DNA of 64,000 nt, taken from the NCBI GenBank assembly GCA_016748015.1, contig JAAOMT010000276.1:592088-656087 (forward strand), written 5' to 3'. A program made the translations under genes and the position numbers. This DNA comes from Geosiphon pyriformis (Eukaryota; Glomeromycota; Glomeromycetes; Archaeosporales; Geosiphonaceae). Of this stretch, positions 36,459 through 47,484 are shown in pieces. Numbering within the stretch: position 1 is the stretch's first letter; each line of letters opens with the position of its first letter. The notes beneath the pieces were generated by a model. The model worked only from the letters and a program-made list of their open reading frames with translations. It had not been told where the DNA came from and searched no databases.

Positions 36459-37522
36459 TATTATCTGAGTAGAAAAACCAATCCAAAGTTATAAAGAAAC
36501 ATAACCAAAATGTGACATAATACAGAATAGCATGCAATAATATTGGATAATGTGTTATAACTTAGGATAATGCAAGATAATACAATACAATATAAAATAA
36601 TACAGAATAACATATAATAACACCAGATAATGCATTATAACATAAGATAACTAATAATAATATAGAAAAACAAAACAATAACAGAAATAATAAAACAATA
36701 GTTAACAATAATGAAACAATCAAAAGCAATTCTATAAAACCAAAAGAATGTATAAAAATGAGTAGATATAGAAGTTAGAGAGATAGAAACCACTAGACAA
36801 AAATTAAATATCCTTATCTCTTTTATTATTTATTCTATTCTATATTTATCTTCTGAAATAAATCAATTATTGAGAAATCAAAATCACAAATTCATGTTCT
36901 CAAACTTTGTGGACTTTATGTGAATTAATTATTGTTTCATACCTTTATTCCAAGACAGATGCTTCTAGCATAACTACTTTGAACCATTAACAATTTAGAC
37001 CAGTTGCTCTTGATTATGGTGATTAATAATACTAATTCATCTTCTTTTATTTTTTTTTATTTTTTTTTATTTTTTTTTATTTTATTTTTATTTTATTTTA
37101 TTTTTTTATTTTTATTTTTATTTTTTATTTTCTTTTGTGGAGCAACAACATAGTAAAATTAACTGTTTGAGAATAGACTTTGTAATAGCCTGGCAAAAGA
37201 GAGAAGCTCTTCCTAAGTTTTGAATATTAATATTATTTTGGTAGTTTATCAGAAGAACAAAAAGACAATACTAGATCCTAATGACTGTACTCATTAGCTC
37301 AGAAAAAATAGCTCACATTTATAAGAAGTTGCAATCAATAAAAGCCAAACCTCTGTGTCTTATAACCAAAGAACTTGACAGGTAAATTTACAACCAGTAA
37401 ATAAGATCTTTAGAAACTGATAATTAAGACTAAGTTAATAGAATTACACAAAACACGTATTACCAATAATTGAGAGCACTAAATGTTATAATTTCTCTAT
37501 TCTACCAAGTTTACTCATAATA
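36459..37522 (+). repeat. Gypsy-1 3' LTR
   Basis: Starts TATTATCTGAGTAG (TG decayed to TA) and matches 27437-28455. The T-rich microsatellite at about 37045-37135 is expanded relative to the 5' LTR. Confidence 0.9.
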
Positions 37523-39820
37523 CCACTTAGCAGTATTAACATTTTTGGTTTTAAATTTCTATTTATTTTTGTTGGTTTGCTTGTATATGCTATTTAATCA
37601 GATATTTAAAAGACCACTCAAACCAATTAAAACCAAAACTGCCTTGTAATTAGTATTAAAAAAGTCAGAAACAGAGTTAATTTCATGACTGATAATAGCA
37701 GATAATAAATTTCTATTAACATAAATATAATCTATAGCTTTTTTAATTCTTTTCAAATTGCTTTAAGTAAAAGCTTTAACCAACAGATATCTGTTAAACA
37801 AATTAACCAAATTTAGAGCTAAACAAAACTTTAAACTTGTATTTTTCCTAAACCCAAAACCACAAAAATATTAGAATTAACTGCTTTAGCAATAAAAAAG
37901 TTAACTTTTACAGTCTAACCAAATCTGGTTTCAAAAGAAACATCAGCATATAAACCCAAAATTATAACTGAAAACTTGTTTTTAAAGAAAAACTGTACTA
38001 AGATAATTCAATCTAGAACTTTTTCTACCTTAAAAACATGCCAAGCCAAAGAATTGTTTATAATAATAGCTATTTTAGTGCCAAAAAAACTTTTATTTAA
38101 ACCAGACATGAAAATTTGCACTCTATCAAACTTATTTATAATCTATAGTCTAATATTAAATCTTAATTTTGTTTTTGTAATAATAGAAACTATATTACTT
38201 ATATTTATGTATCAATAAACAATGTTTTTTTGCTTTACAAAAACATTGATATCTCAAACATTATATGTAATAAACTTTTATACTAAGCTGGTTATTAAGA
38301 TAAAAAAAAAACCAAAAAACTTGAACCAAAACACAACTGATCTAACTTTGCTAAAACCAAATTAACTGACACTTTAAGAACCACTATTTTTGATTTTAAG
38401 CCATCCATCTTAGTGGTTAGAACTTTTAAACTATTTAAACTAAAACCTAAAGTTTTATTTTTTGTTATTGGGAAAAAAATAAATAATATTAACAAGTTTT
38501 TCAGAACCATATCTAAATTCAAATTTGAATTCAAAGATGTAAAAAAAGCTGTAAAAGACAGATATTAGAAGCACCAAGTCCACAAAGCTTGATTTTTACA
38601 CAATATTAAACACTTGATCTGTCAAAAACTTTAAAAACATTCTAAAAAAGCCAAATAAGCATTTAAAAAGGAGTTATTTGGTAAAGTAAAAAAAATTTTC
38701 TATTAAAATTTGAAAAACCCAGAAAAAAAAAGCCAAAGTTAGAACCAGCAAACAAATTATTAGAAACAAAAGCCACCAAAACTATTTAAGTCCATAATTT
38801 ATTATCAAAAACAGTAAAACAAGAGATAGAAATGTTTTTTTAATATATAACTTGGTTAACTGAAAATAATTTTTATTCAAAACAAACTTTTTACATACTT
38901 TTAAAAATAAAAAAATAAGAAAACCAAAAGCACTAAATTTCAAAGCAAAATAACCAAAATGTCTATATTTTTTACATTAAACTAAATTTATTCTAACACA
39001 AAAAAGTTTTATATTACCAAAAATTAGTTCTGTGCAAAAAACAAATTTTAGTTTTTTATCTAATTTAAAACTAACCACAGTATAGCAAACTCTGTTGCTA
39101 ATTTCAAATGATCAATTTATAATACAAGTTTTTTTTTAATAAAGCACTAAGATCATAAACAATTGTTTTTACAAGCAAAGTAAACAGAAGCATTTTAAAC
39201 TGATTTTTTAATATCTATGTATTATGATCTCCTACAGTTTTGATTACTCATATTGAATTTTTTCTAATTAAAAATAATCATTTTGAAACTAATTGATCTG
39301 TTTGATTTGATTTGGTGAATTTTATCACAATTTTTTGTTACAGTCTAATTAATTATAAATGAATTGATATTACTTAACTAAACTCAAAGAGAACTGTAAT
39401 AATTATTTTCTTTGACATATTCATGAGAATTTTTTTAATAATTACAGATTGATCTGTATGAATTTCTTATTTCTTAATATTGTTGTTTACAATAATTTTT
39501 TTTTCTTTAGCCAATAATATAGTTTTTTTTATATATTTTTTTAATGTAAATATAGATTTAATTATCTTTTCAAATTTTAAAAAAGTAGTAACTCCTTAAA
39601 ATTGTTAATTAATGAAAATTTTTTTTTAATAAACTGAGTTTTTACCATTGTCAATTTGTCTTTTACAGCTGAAAAATTAATATTCAAAACAAAAAATTTC
39701 CTAACAAATACTTCTATTAAAGTCTTTACTATTTTTAAGTCAATCTATTTTTTGTCTAAAAAAATGTTAAAAGAAGGAGAAAAAGATTTTTATTCTTATT
39801 CATATTATAATCAATTATAT
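37523..39820 (-). mobile_element. LINE copy E, middle segment (endonuclease part and ORF1)
   Basis: Continuation of the LINE at 23418-27436 on the other side of Gypsy-1. The open fragment 38534-38295 (LNSLKVLTTKMDGLKSKIVVLKVSVNLVLAKL) is a coiled-coil-like end of ORF1 shared with LINE B 4407-4664. Sequence at 38900-39800, read leftward, is collinear with LINE B 3250-3950 (for example 39430-39280 with 3550-3740). It ends at the left LTR of Gypsy-2 and resumes at 47485. Confidence 0.82.
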
Positions 39821-40511
39821 TGTTATGGGTTGAAGTAACAAGCTAACAGATAGCAAGGGAGAACAGGATTGTAGAATGATAGAAATAATTAAAGAGAATT
39901 TAACTTTAAAGAGTGAATTGAATAAGTATGGATTCAATGTGTGAGATCAGTCTCTTAAAATATTTCAGTCACTATATTTTTCAAAGATAACCAGAGAATT
40001 TGAAAGTAGAGGAATAGTCCATACTGTCAACAAATGATCACACTTGGTATAATTCTATGCTTCACATTGGTGCTCTTAGAATTCAATATCAAGTATCAGA
40101 TGTGCTTTTCAGTCACATTTTATTCAATAATCTTCAAATGCTGCAATTACACATTTTAGGAAAAAAGTAGATAAAGGCCAACAAATAATTTTTTATCTTT
40201 AAGATGTTCAGGTACTTGAAGATAGGGAAAGGAAAATTAGCGATAAGAGAATGATTGAGATGAAAGTTGTTATTTTATTTATTTGATTTCCTTGATTTCT
40301 TCATGCTTTTCTACAATTAAGAGATTCATTACTTATATAGTTATCAAAAGTAGTCAATAATCAGGTCAATGATCAAGTCAATGATTAGGTCAATGGTCAG
40401 GTCACTGATCAGGTCAATAATCACTTTCTAAAAATAGAGTGGCTAATTTATATGACATTAGTGGCTAATACATGTGATAATTAATATGAAGTATAAGTTT
40501 TAACCATAATA
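39821..40511 (-). repeat. Gypsy-2 3' LTR
   Basis: Matches 46842-47484 closely and begins (plus strand) TGTTATGGGTTGAAG. It is 48 bp longer, because a 12-bp minisatellite (consensus GGTCAATGATCA) at about 40350-40425 has four extra units. Confidence 0.92.
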
Positions 40512-41050
40512 TTATTCTTTCCAAAAAGATTGAGCTCTGGCAAAATCAAGCTATTTATAGTGTAATCTATTTGAAAGGTTTTATCTAACTTAAAGCTAAC
40601 TAGTTTGTTGAAGTCTTTTGTGAATAAGGTGTATAGAATTTGAGGTGAAATGAGCTTTGTATTTAAGAGACCAAATCTTTGTATAAGAATTTTGGCTCTT
40701 TTTGCAATGGTTAAAACTCTTGGAATATTTAATCGTATAATGCCCAAAATTTCCACTTGTATTTTAAAAGTTGTTTTCTTCATGAGCTTCATGTCTTCTA
40801 TGATTTCACCAAGGCAACCATAGAGTTCTAGTTGTCTTTCATATGACAGGTTTTTGTTTATGGGCAAGATTTCCTTAATCGTTTTTCCAATTGTGATAAA
40901 AGGTACAAGTATTACTGCTGTTATGCTTTCTAACAGATACTTATCCATTTTGCTACCAATTTTTTCTCTTCTAGTAGTGGTTTTCTTGAGTCTAATAACA
41001 GTATGTGTTCCACTATTATCAGTTATGATGGTTTGTTTTCCAATGGTCAA
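40481..41050 (-). CDS. Gypsy-2 third ORF after integrase, unknown
   Basis: An open frame of 189 codons downstream of integrase, running 31 bp into the 3' LTR. Coding-like sequence continues upstream, across in-frame stops, to about 41270. It is rich in Ile, Leu, Lys and Thr and has moderately hydrophobic segments (ESITAVILVPFITIG) but no clear signal peptide or membrane span. I do not recognise a domain; there is no chromodomain-like aromatic cage. Its place after integrase is where env sits in retroviruses, but nothing in it supports an envelope role. Confidence 0.5.
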   Translation of the reverse strand: MTIGKQTIITDNSGTHTVIRLKKTTTRREKIGSKMDKYLLESITAVILVPFITIGKTIKEILPINKNLSYERQLELYGCLGEIIEDMKLMKKTTFKIQVEILGIIRLNIPRVLTIAKRAKILIQRFGLLNTKLISPQILYTLFTKDFNKLVSFKLDKTFQIDYTINSLILPELNLFGKNNIMVKTYTSY

Positions 41051-41149
41051 AGTAGCATTTGGATAGTTTTTGATTCAATACTCATGGAAAGTATAGAAGG
41101 CATTTTGAATGTTTTAATCCAGAAAATAATTGTTCATATCAATTGAAAA

Positions 41150-42290
41150 TACCTCTGTTTTGGGAATAATGTATTTATTTATACTTAATTTTTGCTGATC
41201 ATTTGAGTCAGTATTACCACAACAGGCAACCAATCAGGTCATTTATAATATTTTTTGAGTCATGTACTATGAACAGGACAATTATTGAAGATTGTTCCAG
41301 ATTGATCTTAAAAAATATAAGAACCATTGTTCAAAACTTTGTTGACTATAAAGGGTCCTTTCCATTGGCTAGAGAATTTATTACCATAAACATTGTCTTT
41401 ATCTGAACGGTATTTCAATACTAAGTCACCAATACTTAAAGAAAGTGTTTTATAGGTTTTCTTTTTTTTAAGCTTTTCTTGAAACTGTTTTATCTTTTCA
41501 AAAGCAATTATTTGTGCTTCTACCAAGGAGTCAAGAATGGTATCAAGTCTTCTTTGCAAAATGTCTTTGTAATTCCCTATTGTGATTTTTTCAAAGGGTA
41601 TTGTTTCAATATCAGTTTTTATTGATAGTGTTGTCATGCATCTATAGAGCAGATAAAAAGGTTCATAACTTGTTATATCATGATTCACAATTCTATAAGC
41701 AAACAAAGCTGAAGGCAGTACTTTGTTCCATAAGTTTGTTTCTTTACTGGTTTTGGCTAGGGTTTCACATAGTGTTCTATTGAAATGTTCTACTAGGCCA
41801 TTTGTTTGGGAATGATAAAGAGAAGAAAGTTTATGACATATTCCCATTTTTCTACAAAGTTCTTCAACCAGTGTACTGAGAAAAGCTCTTCTTCTATCAA
41901 ATAAAAGTTCTTTGGAGCAGCCATGATGACAGATAATATCTTTATAAATGAAATTGGCTATTAAGACTGCTGTTTGGTTTGGAGTGGCTCTTGCTTCTAT
42001 CCACTTTGTAAGATAGTCAGTAGCTGTGATAATATATCTGTTGTTATCAGGAGTAATTGTTAAAGGTTCAACAACATCTATACCAATTCTGTCAAATGGT
42101 TGACCAACAGAAATTGGATAGATATCTTCTTTGCAATTGGATTTGTCTCTTTTTTGGCAGATGTCACAGGTTTTGATGTATTTAGCAATGTTTTTTCCCA
42201 AGGTAGGTCAATAATAATGAGCTAAAGTTTTCTGAATTGTTTTTGTTTTTTCAAAGTGTTTAGCTAATGAGTCAGTATGCATATTGTATA
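41150..42290 (-). CDS. Gypsy-2 integrase
   Basis: Nearly intact; the open frame 42201-41308 has 297 codons. The HHCC finger begins upstream (MHTDSLAKHF at about 42280, then CDIC), with one TGG-to-TGA stop at YY-stop-P just before the open frame. In the open frame the DDE triad is Asp42 (GIDVVEPL), Asp102 (LLFDRRRAF) and Glu138 (NGLVEHFN), giving D-x59-D-x35-E. The C-terminal SH3-like part includes KYRSDKDN and WKGPFIV, and after a stop the frame goes on to a PDWLPVVV-type ending at about 41190. Function: strand transfer of cDNA into the host chromosome. Confidence 0.92.
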
Positions 42291-42559
42291 TTACAATTTC
42301 TTTTTCTTCAAATCTGATGACTCTCTGGGGGCAGTCAGGATTTTTTCTGTTTCTTTTGTATAATTGGTTCTAACAGATTAAATAGAAATTTGATTGTTTG
42401 CACAAATGTTCTCTTTGCTGTTGAGTGTATTCTGGTGGATATTGTCTTTTACCCAAAAATTCCATTAAAGCAAAGTAGTTGTCCAAGTCCATTATTGTGT
42501 TTGTTTGTAAAAAAGTTACTAATAATTAAGTTGGTTTGGTTTAAAAGGTTGTACTATTA

Positions 42560-43800
42560 TTGAATGATAAGTCTAGAAAGAGCATCAGCATTTTAATGAT
42601 TTGCTCCTTTGTGGTGTTAAATATCATAGTCAAATTCATCCAAGTGGAGTATCCAGCAAGTTATTTTTTTGTGTTCCAGCTTCTTTTTATTGTGCAGCCA
42701 AACCAAGGCTTGATGATCTGTTATCACTAAGAATTTTGCACCAAGAAAATATTGATTCCAGTAGTTAGTAGCTCAAACTACTGCTAGACATTCTTGTTCA
42801 GTAACTGAATAGTTTTTTTCTGCTGGTGTGAGAGATCTACTGGCATATGCTATGGCATTTTCTCTGCTATTTTCATCTTTCTGTAAAAAGACAGCACCAA
42901 GTTTATAACCAAATGTATTAGTATGGAGGATAAAAAGTTGATCCAGATCAGGTTGTTTGAGAATTGGTTCAGTAACAAGTTTTTTCTTCAGAAATTCAAA
43001 AGCTTTTTGTTGATAAGTGCCTTAGTAATAATTGACATTTTTCTTAAGTAGCTGATTAAGAGGAAAAGCGATTTTGGAGAAATCTTTGATAAATTTGTAA
43101 TAGTAAGAGGTCAAACCAAAGAAAGAGCATAGTTCAGGAACATTTATTGGTTGTCTAATGTTCTGGACTTTTTCAACTTTAGCTAAGTCAGGGAAGATTT
43201 CATCTTTTGTGACAAGATGACTAAGAAATTGGGTGGATTGGCATCCAAAGAAAGATTTGATTGGATTGATCTTAAGGCCAGCATTTCTGAGCAGGTCAAA
43301 AACCTTCTGTAAATGTTCAAGGTGTTTATTTCAGGTTTTTGAATATACCATTATGTCATCCAAGTAAACCAGAACAAAGTTTTCTTTTACTGATTCAAAC
43401 ACTTTATCCATTAGGTGTTGAAAGATGGAAGGAGCATTAGTGAAACCAAAAGGCATGACTGTAAATTCATAAGTGCCATACTTAGTAATGAAGACAGTTT
43501 TCTTTCTGCTTTCTGGATCTATCTCTACTTGCCAGAATCCAGCAGTTAAGTTAATAGTTGAGAAGAAAGCAGCACCATTGAATTTATCTAGTATTGCATC
43601 AATTTTGAGAAGTGGGTATATGTCTCTTATAGTAATGGCATTTAATTGATGGTAGTTAACACAGAAGTATAGGGTTCTACCTTTTTTAGATACCACTACA
43701 ACTGGAAAAGCCCATTCACTCTTGATTTTTTGTATGAATCCAAGATCTTTTATCCAGTTTATCTCTTTCTTAATAAACTCATCATTGCATCAATTGGATT
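42560..43800 (-). pseudogene. Gypsy-2 reverse transcriptase and RNase H
   Basis: The open segment 43696-43331 carries LYFCVNYHQLNAITIRD, FSTINLTAGFWQVEID, FTVMPFGFTNAP and the intact catalytic box YLDD (about 43368-43357). A TGA at about 43328, probably from CGA, follows YSKT, then the thumb (SFFGLTSYYYKFIKDFS) and RNase H (GAVFLQKDE, AYASRSLTPAEKNYSVTEQECLAV, ITDHQALVWL). Few stops, each one transition from sense. The first RNase H Asp is Asn (HTNTFGYKLGAV). It copies genomic RNA into cDNA. Confidence 0.9.
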
Positions 43801-44461
43801 GATAAGGCTTCAAATAGATAGAACAAGTTTCTTTTATGATGATAGTATGTTGTATTACATGAGTTTGTCCAGGGGTATTACCTTCTTTTGAGATAACTGG
43901 GCTATTTCTAACCAACAGATTTTCAATGTCCACTTTTCTTTCTTCAGGAGAAGGTTTTCTTTGTTCTACAACTAATAATTGGATTTCAGGTGGTTTATTC
44001 TCAAAGAACTTTTGTACTTTTTTAAGTTCTTTTCGAGGTATTAAGCTAATTGGTTCCCAATCTTTGTAATAGATCAGGCAGGATTTGCATTCATCACTTG
44101 GTAAATACAAAGGTTTATTACACCAGTATTGTGTACAAGGACCATGCCACCAATAACTGTATTTGGCTTTCTTGCTAGGTTTTCTGTCAAAGGTTCTTTG
44201 GAGGATATTATAGTAGAGCCAGCAGATCAGCTTGCCATTTACTATGATTCTTTCTTTGTTAGCTTTAATATTATTCAGTGGCTTGCCATTATTGGTGAAG
44301 ATAGTATAGACAAGTTTAGCAGTTTTTTCCTGTTTTTTTTTGATCTTCATCATTGCTTTCATCATCATCTGATTTATCTGATTGTTCTTCTTCCTGGTTT
44401 TGCTTGGGTACTGGAGAGGTTGTTTAATAATGGCACTTAACCACAATGGGCTTTTCACCAC
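43790..44461 (-). pseudogene. Gypsy-2 pol linker with Cys cluster
   Basis: Links protease to RT. It contains an acidic stretch and a Cys cluster, GPCTQYWCNKP then DECKSC (about 44150-44085), which could bind zinc, and ends with the RT lead-in VIQHTIIIKE. It is out of frame with protease because of an A9 tract at 44333-44341 (minus strand); one A fewer restores register. A TGA at about 43788 (from CGA) separates it from RT. Confidence 0.6.
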
Positions 44462-45242
44462 ATCTGATAGTTAGCTCACAAAGCTCATAATCAAGTAGCA
44501 CTTTAGCTTTCTTAAGCCACTCATTGCCAACAATTATGGTGTACTCTTTTGCTTCAAATACTTTCATGTCAGTTTCAATACTGATACCATTGATGCAGAC
44601 AGGAATAGCTTTGGTTATACCTAAACTTTTCTTTTTGTTACTATGTACATTGGTTATTGGTCTTGTGGATGGTTCATCAATCTTTCTGCCAATTGCTTCT
44701 AAAAAGTGTTTGGCAATGACGCTAACAGATGATCTACTGTCCAAGATCAGATCAATGAAATAACCAGCCACTTGGACTTTACAAATGAGAGGAGTAACAT
44801 TACTGTTGTTAGCAAGTCCAGCTTGACGTAGGTGTTTATTGGTCTTTGGTGTTTTTTTTTTTGGTATTAATAATTTGCGAAGATTTTTTTTAAACTGTAG
44901 ATGAGTTATTAGTTGGCCAAATGTAATATGTGCTGGGATTTCCATGAGATCTTTAACAACAGAATAGGGACCAGATTTTTGTATTATTTCTGGAGATTCC
45001 AACTTTGAAGGATTTTTAAAAATCTTAGTCTTTGGTGGCTCATTATTGTTAGCAGCAGAAGTTGAGACTTTATTGGGATTTAGAGCAAAATCAACCTTGG
45101 CTTTCTTCTTCTTTCTTGTTAAGTCAGAGGTATTGATTGTCAGTTCATTCATGTCATGGTCATCATTAGTTAGATTAAAAGCATAAAAAAGATTTTCTTC
45201 TGTTTGGCTTGTACTCTTACTCTTTGGAAGTGTGCCTACCAA
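44424..45242 (-). CDS. Gypsy-2 gag-pol segment with aspartic protease
   Basis: An open 272-codon segment. The N-terminal half is polar (DLTRKKKKAKVDF). The C-terminal half is a retropepsin: LILDSRSSVSVIAKHFLEAIG, where the catalytic motif DSG reads DSR (GGA to AGA), then TIIVGNEWLKKAKVLLDY. The catalytic Asp remains, but the Gly substitution should impair activity. It ends at a TAA likely derived from CAA, after which sense continues in the same frame as an acidic linker. Confidence 0.8.
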   Translation of the reverse strand: MVGTLPKSKSTSQTEENLFYAFNLTNDDHDMNELTINTSDLTRKKKKAKVDFALNPNKVSTSAANNNEPPKTKIFKNPSKLESPEIIQKSGPYSVVKDLMEIPAHITFGQLITHLQFKKNLRKLLIPKKKTPKTNKHLRQAGLANNSNVTPLICKVQVAGYFIDLILDSRSSVSVIAKHFLEAIGRKIDEPSTRPITNVHSNKKKSLGITKAIPVCINGISIETDMKVFEAKEYTIIVGNEWLKKAKVLLDYELCELTIRCGEKPIVVKCHY

Positions 45243-45352
45243 TTTAAAGGTTAATAAACAGTGGCTTCAACTAAGGGATTCCCTCCAAAGAAATTGATGT
45301 TAGCATGATTGGGTTTTTGATTGGGGATATTGTTGTTGATGATTTTGTTGTT

Positions 45353-46789
45353 TTAATTGTTATTGTTTCTGAGAGCTAGAGGAGGCAAAGAAGAATTGTT
45401 GCAGTTTCTTGAAAAATGTCCAGTTAATCTACAGTGGTAGCACACAAGTAGGCCATGATTTTGTTGTCTTTGATATGGTGGTTGTTGGGGCTGATTAAAA
45501 CAGGATTCAAATTTGGGTCTTTGAAATTGCTGGTTGTCTCTGACTGCTTGGGCTAATGGTTCTAATAGCTGGGCAAGATTAGCTGTAAGTCTATCTATTA
45601 ACTGTTCATTTGGGTCTTGAATTTGGGCAGCAAAAGAGGTAGCAGCTATTTGGGGAGCAGGAGCCATAACAGGAGCAAGAGCAAAAACTGGAAGTGTGGA
45701 TTTTAGGTGCATTCTTTGATTGTTTTCTATTCTCTGAGCAAGTTCAATGGCCATATCCATTGTGGGATTCTCTTTCAAGGCCAGGAGGGGCCAAAGAGCA
45801 TATAATAGATTAGTTTTTAGTCCTTTTGTGAAGGAATGTATTTTCTGCTCTTCTGTCCAATTTCTTCCAGAATCTACCCATTTAATAAGTTTTTTTTATT
45901 ACTTTGGCATATTTGTCACAACCTCACCAGGGCTTTGAGTTTTTCTTTCTAATTCTATATGCCATTTTGAGATTAAGATAAAAGTTCTAAATTTCATTTC
46001 AAACCAGGTAGTAAAAGAGGTGTTGTCTTCTCCAGCATTTGCTGATGCCTATTTAATGATTCTTTGTTGAGTATTGGCATTGGTTTCTTGTGAGAACCAA
46101 GTAGCAGGAGAGCCTTGGAGGTAGCCACCAACAATTTGGAACTTGTATTCATTATTATATTGGTTTGTGGTGGCAGCTTTCTCAAAATCATCCAGCCATT
46201 CAATTGGATCTTGGGCATCATCTCTGAATAATAGTAATAGGGTGTTGTTTCTTTGCCTTAAAGCAGTCTGTATATCTTGGAGGGCAATCAAAATGTTTTA
46301 TTGCAAAGAGTCTTGAGCCATTGGTTCAGGTGTAACTGTTTGTATAGAGTGTTCTGATTTACTTGAAAAAAGATCAAAAACAAAAATAGTTTGATAGCTT
46401 TCTTCTTCTGTTTTAAGAGAAGTCTCTGTTGATTAATGGGCAGCAATCCAAATGTGGATTTGATAATTCAGATATTCGAAATCAGAGGGCTGTTGTTCAA
46501 AAGTTGTAAAATATAAGAGCTGATTGATACTGTTGTTTCTTTTTTTAAAGTCGTCTTCAAAATAAGCTTGGTCAAAGTAATAGGTTGTATAAGTTGTGTA
46601 GGTTTCAGTTAAATGCTCATTCAGGAACCAGTTCCAAAAGTCTTGGAATTGTCTATTGGATTGTTTTTCAATGGAGAAGCAAATCAAACAGAAGGACAAG
46701 GGATTGAGTTCAATAAAGTCTAGATCATTTTTGTTATGTGCTTTAAAGTATTCTTCTGATTGTTGTGGCAGGTATAAATAATTACTCAT
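45353..46789 (-). pseudogene. Gypsy-2 gag
   Basis: Starts at Met 46789 (MSNYLYLPQQSEEYFKAH), 53 bp inside the 5' LTR. The capsid core includes LFRDDAQDPIEWLDDFEKAA (about 46230-46170) and GGYLQGSPATWF. A zinc knuckle, CYHCRLTGHFSRNC (C-x2-C-x4-H-x4-C), lies at about 45450-45405, after an Ala/Pro and Gln-rich region. Lesions: TAA at 46433, TAA at about 46300, TAG at about 46050, and a pair of compensating 1-nt indels around 45890-45920 (one in an A8 tract). Otherwise continuous. Confidence 0.86.
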
Positions 46790-46817
46790 ACAATAGAAAA
46801 CAAAGTGGATTTTGACA

Positions 46818-46835
46818 ATCTCACAGGGAGCACCA
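46818..46835 (-). other. Gypsy-2 primer-binding site
   Basis: On the minus strand TGGTGCTCCCTGTGAGAT lies 6 nt inside the 5' LTR, complementary to a tRNA ending GGGAGCACCA. It is the same site as in Gypsy-1, apart from transitions. Confidence 0.65.
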
Positions 46836-46841
46836 CTTTTA

Positions 46842-47484
46842 TGTTATGGGTTGGAATAACAAGCTAACAGATAGTAAGAGAGAACAGGATTGTAGAGTAA
46901 TGGAAATAATCAAAGAAAATTCAACTTCAAAGAGCAAATTGAATAAATATGAATTCAATGTACAAGATCAGTCTCATAAAATATCTCAGTCACTATATTT
47001 TTCAAAGATAACCAGGGAATTTGAAAGTAGAGGGATAGTTTGTACTGTTAACAAATGATCACACTTAGTATAATTCTATGCCTCATATTGGCACTCTTAG
47101 AATTCAATATCAAGTATCAGATATGCTTTTCAGTCACATTTTATTCAATAATCTTTAAATGCTGCAATTACACATTTCAGGAAAAAGATAGATAAAGACC
47201 AACAAGTAATTTTTTATCTTTAAGATATTCAGGTACTTAAAGGTAAAGAAAGAAAAATTAGTGATAAGAGAATGATTGAGATAAAAGTTGTTATTTTATT
47301 TATTTGATTTCCTTGATTTCTTCATGCTTTTCTACAGCTAAGAGATTCATCACTTATATAATTATCAAAAGTGATCAATAATCAGGTCAATGATCACTTT
47401 CTAAAAATAGAGTGGCTAATTTATATAACATCAGTAGCTAATACATGTGCTAATTAATAAGAAGTATAAGTTTTAACCATAATA
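46842..47484 (-). repeat. Gypsy-2 5' LTR
   Basis: 643 bp, matching 39821-40511. It has two minisatellite units (about 47378-47398) against six in the other LTR. Differences elsewhere are mostly transitions. Confidence 0.92.

Larger units (their letters stand above)
27437..37522 (+). mobile_element. Gypsy-1, Ty3/gypsy LTR retrotransposon with dUTPase
   Basis: About 10.1 kb, bounded by two direct LTRs (27437-28455 and 36459-37522). Order of remnants: gag with a CCHC knuckle, aspartic protease, Cys-rich modules, dUTPase, reverse transcriptase, RNase H, integrase, extra 3' coding sequence, polypurine tract. Flanking tetramers are CTAC (27433-27436) and CCAC (37523-37526), an imperfect target duplication. 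RT before integrase places it in Ty3/gypsy. Dozens of stops plus a YLDN active site make it non-autonomous. It is inserted in LINE E. Confidence 0.92.
39821..47484 (-). mobile_element. Gypsy-2, young Ty3/gypsy LTR retrotransposon
   Basis: 7.66 kb on the minus strand, between LTRs 39821-40511 (3' LTR) and 46842-47484 (5' LTR), flanked by ATAT on both sides (39817-39820 and 47485-47488). Order 5' to 3': gag, protease, acidic and Cys-containing linker, RT, RNase H, integrase, extra ORF. It has far fewer lesions than Gypsy-1, and most are single C-to-T/G-to-A stops or homopolymer indels. It is inserted in LINE E. Confidence 0.94.

Noticed and set aside
40340-40430. Regular short repeats that could suggest a CRISPR-like array
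   Set aside because: The units are contiguous 12-mers without spacers, inside an LTR of a eukaryotic retrotransposon.
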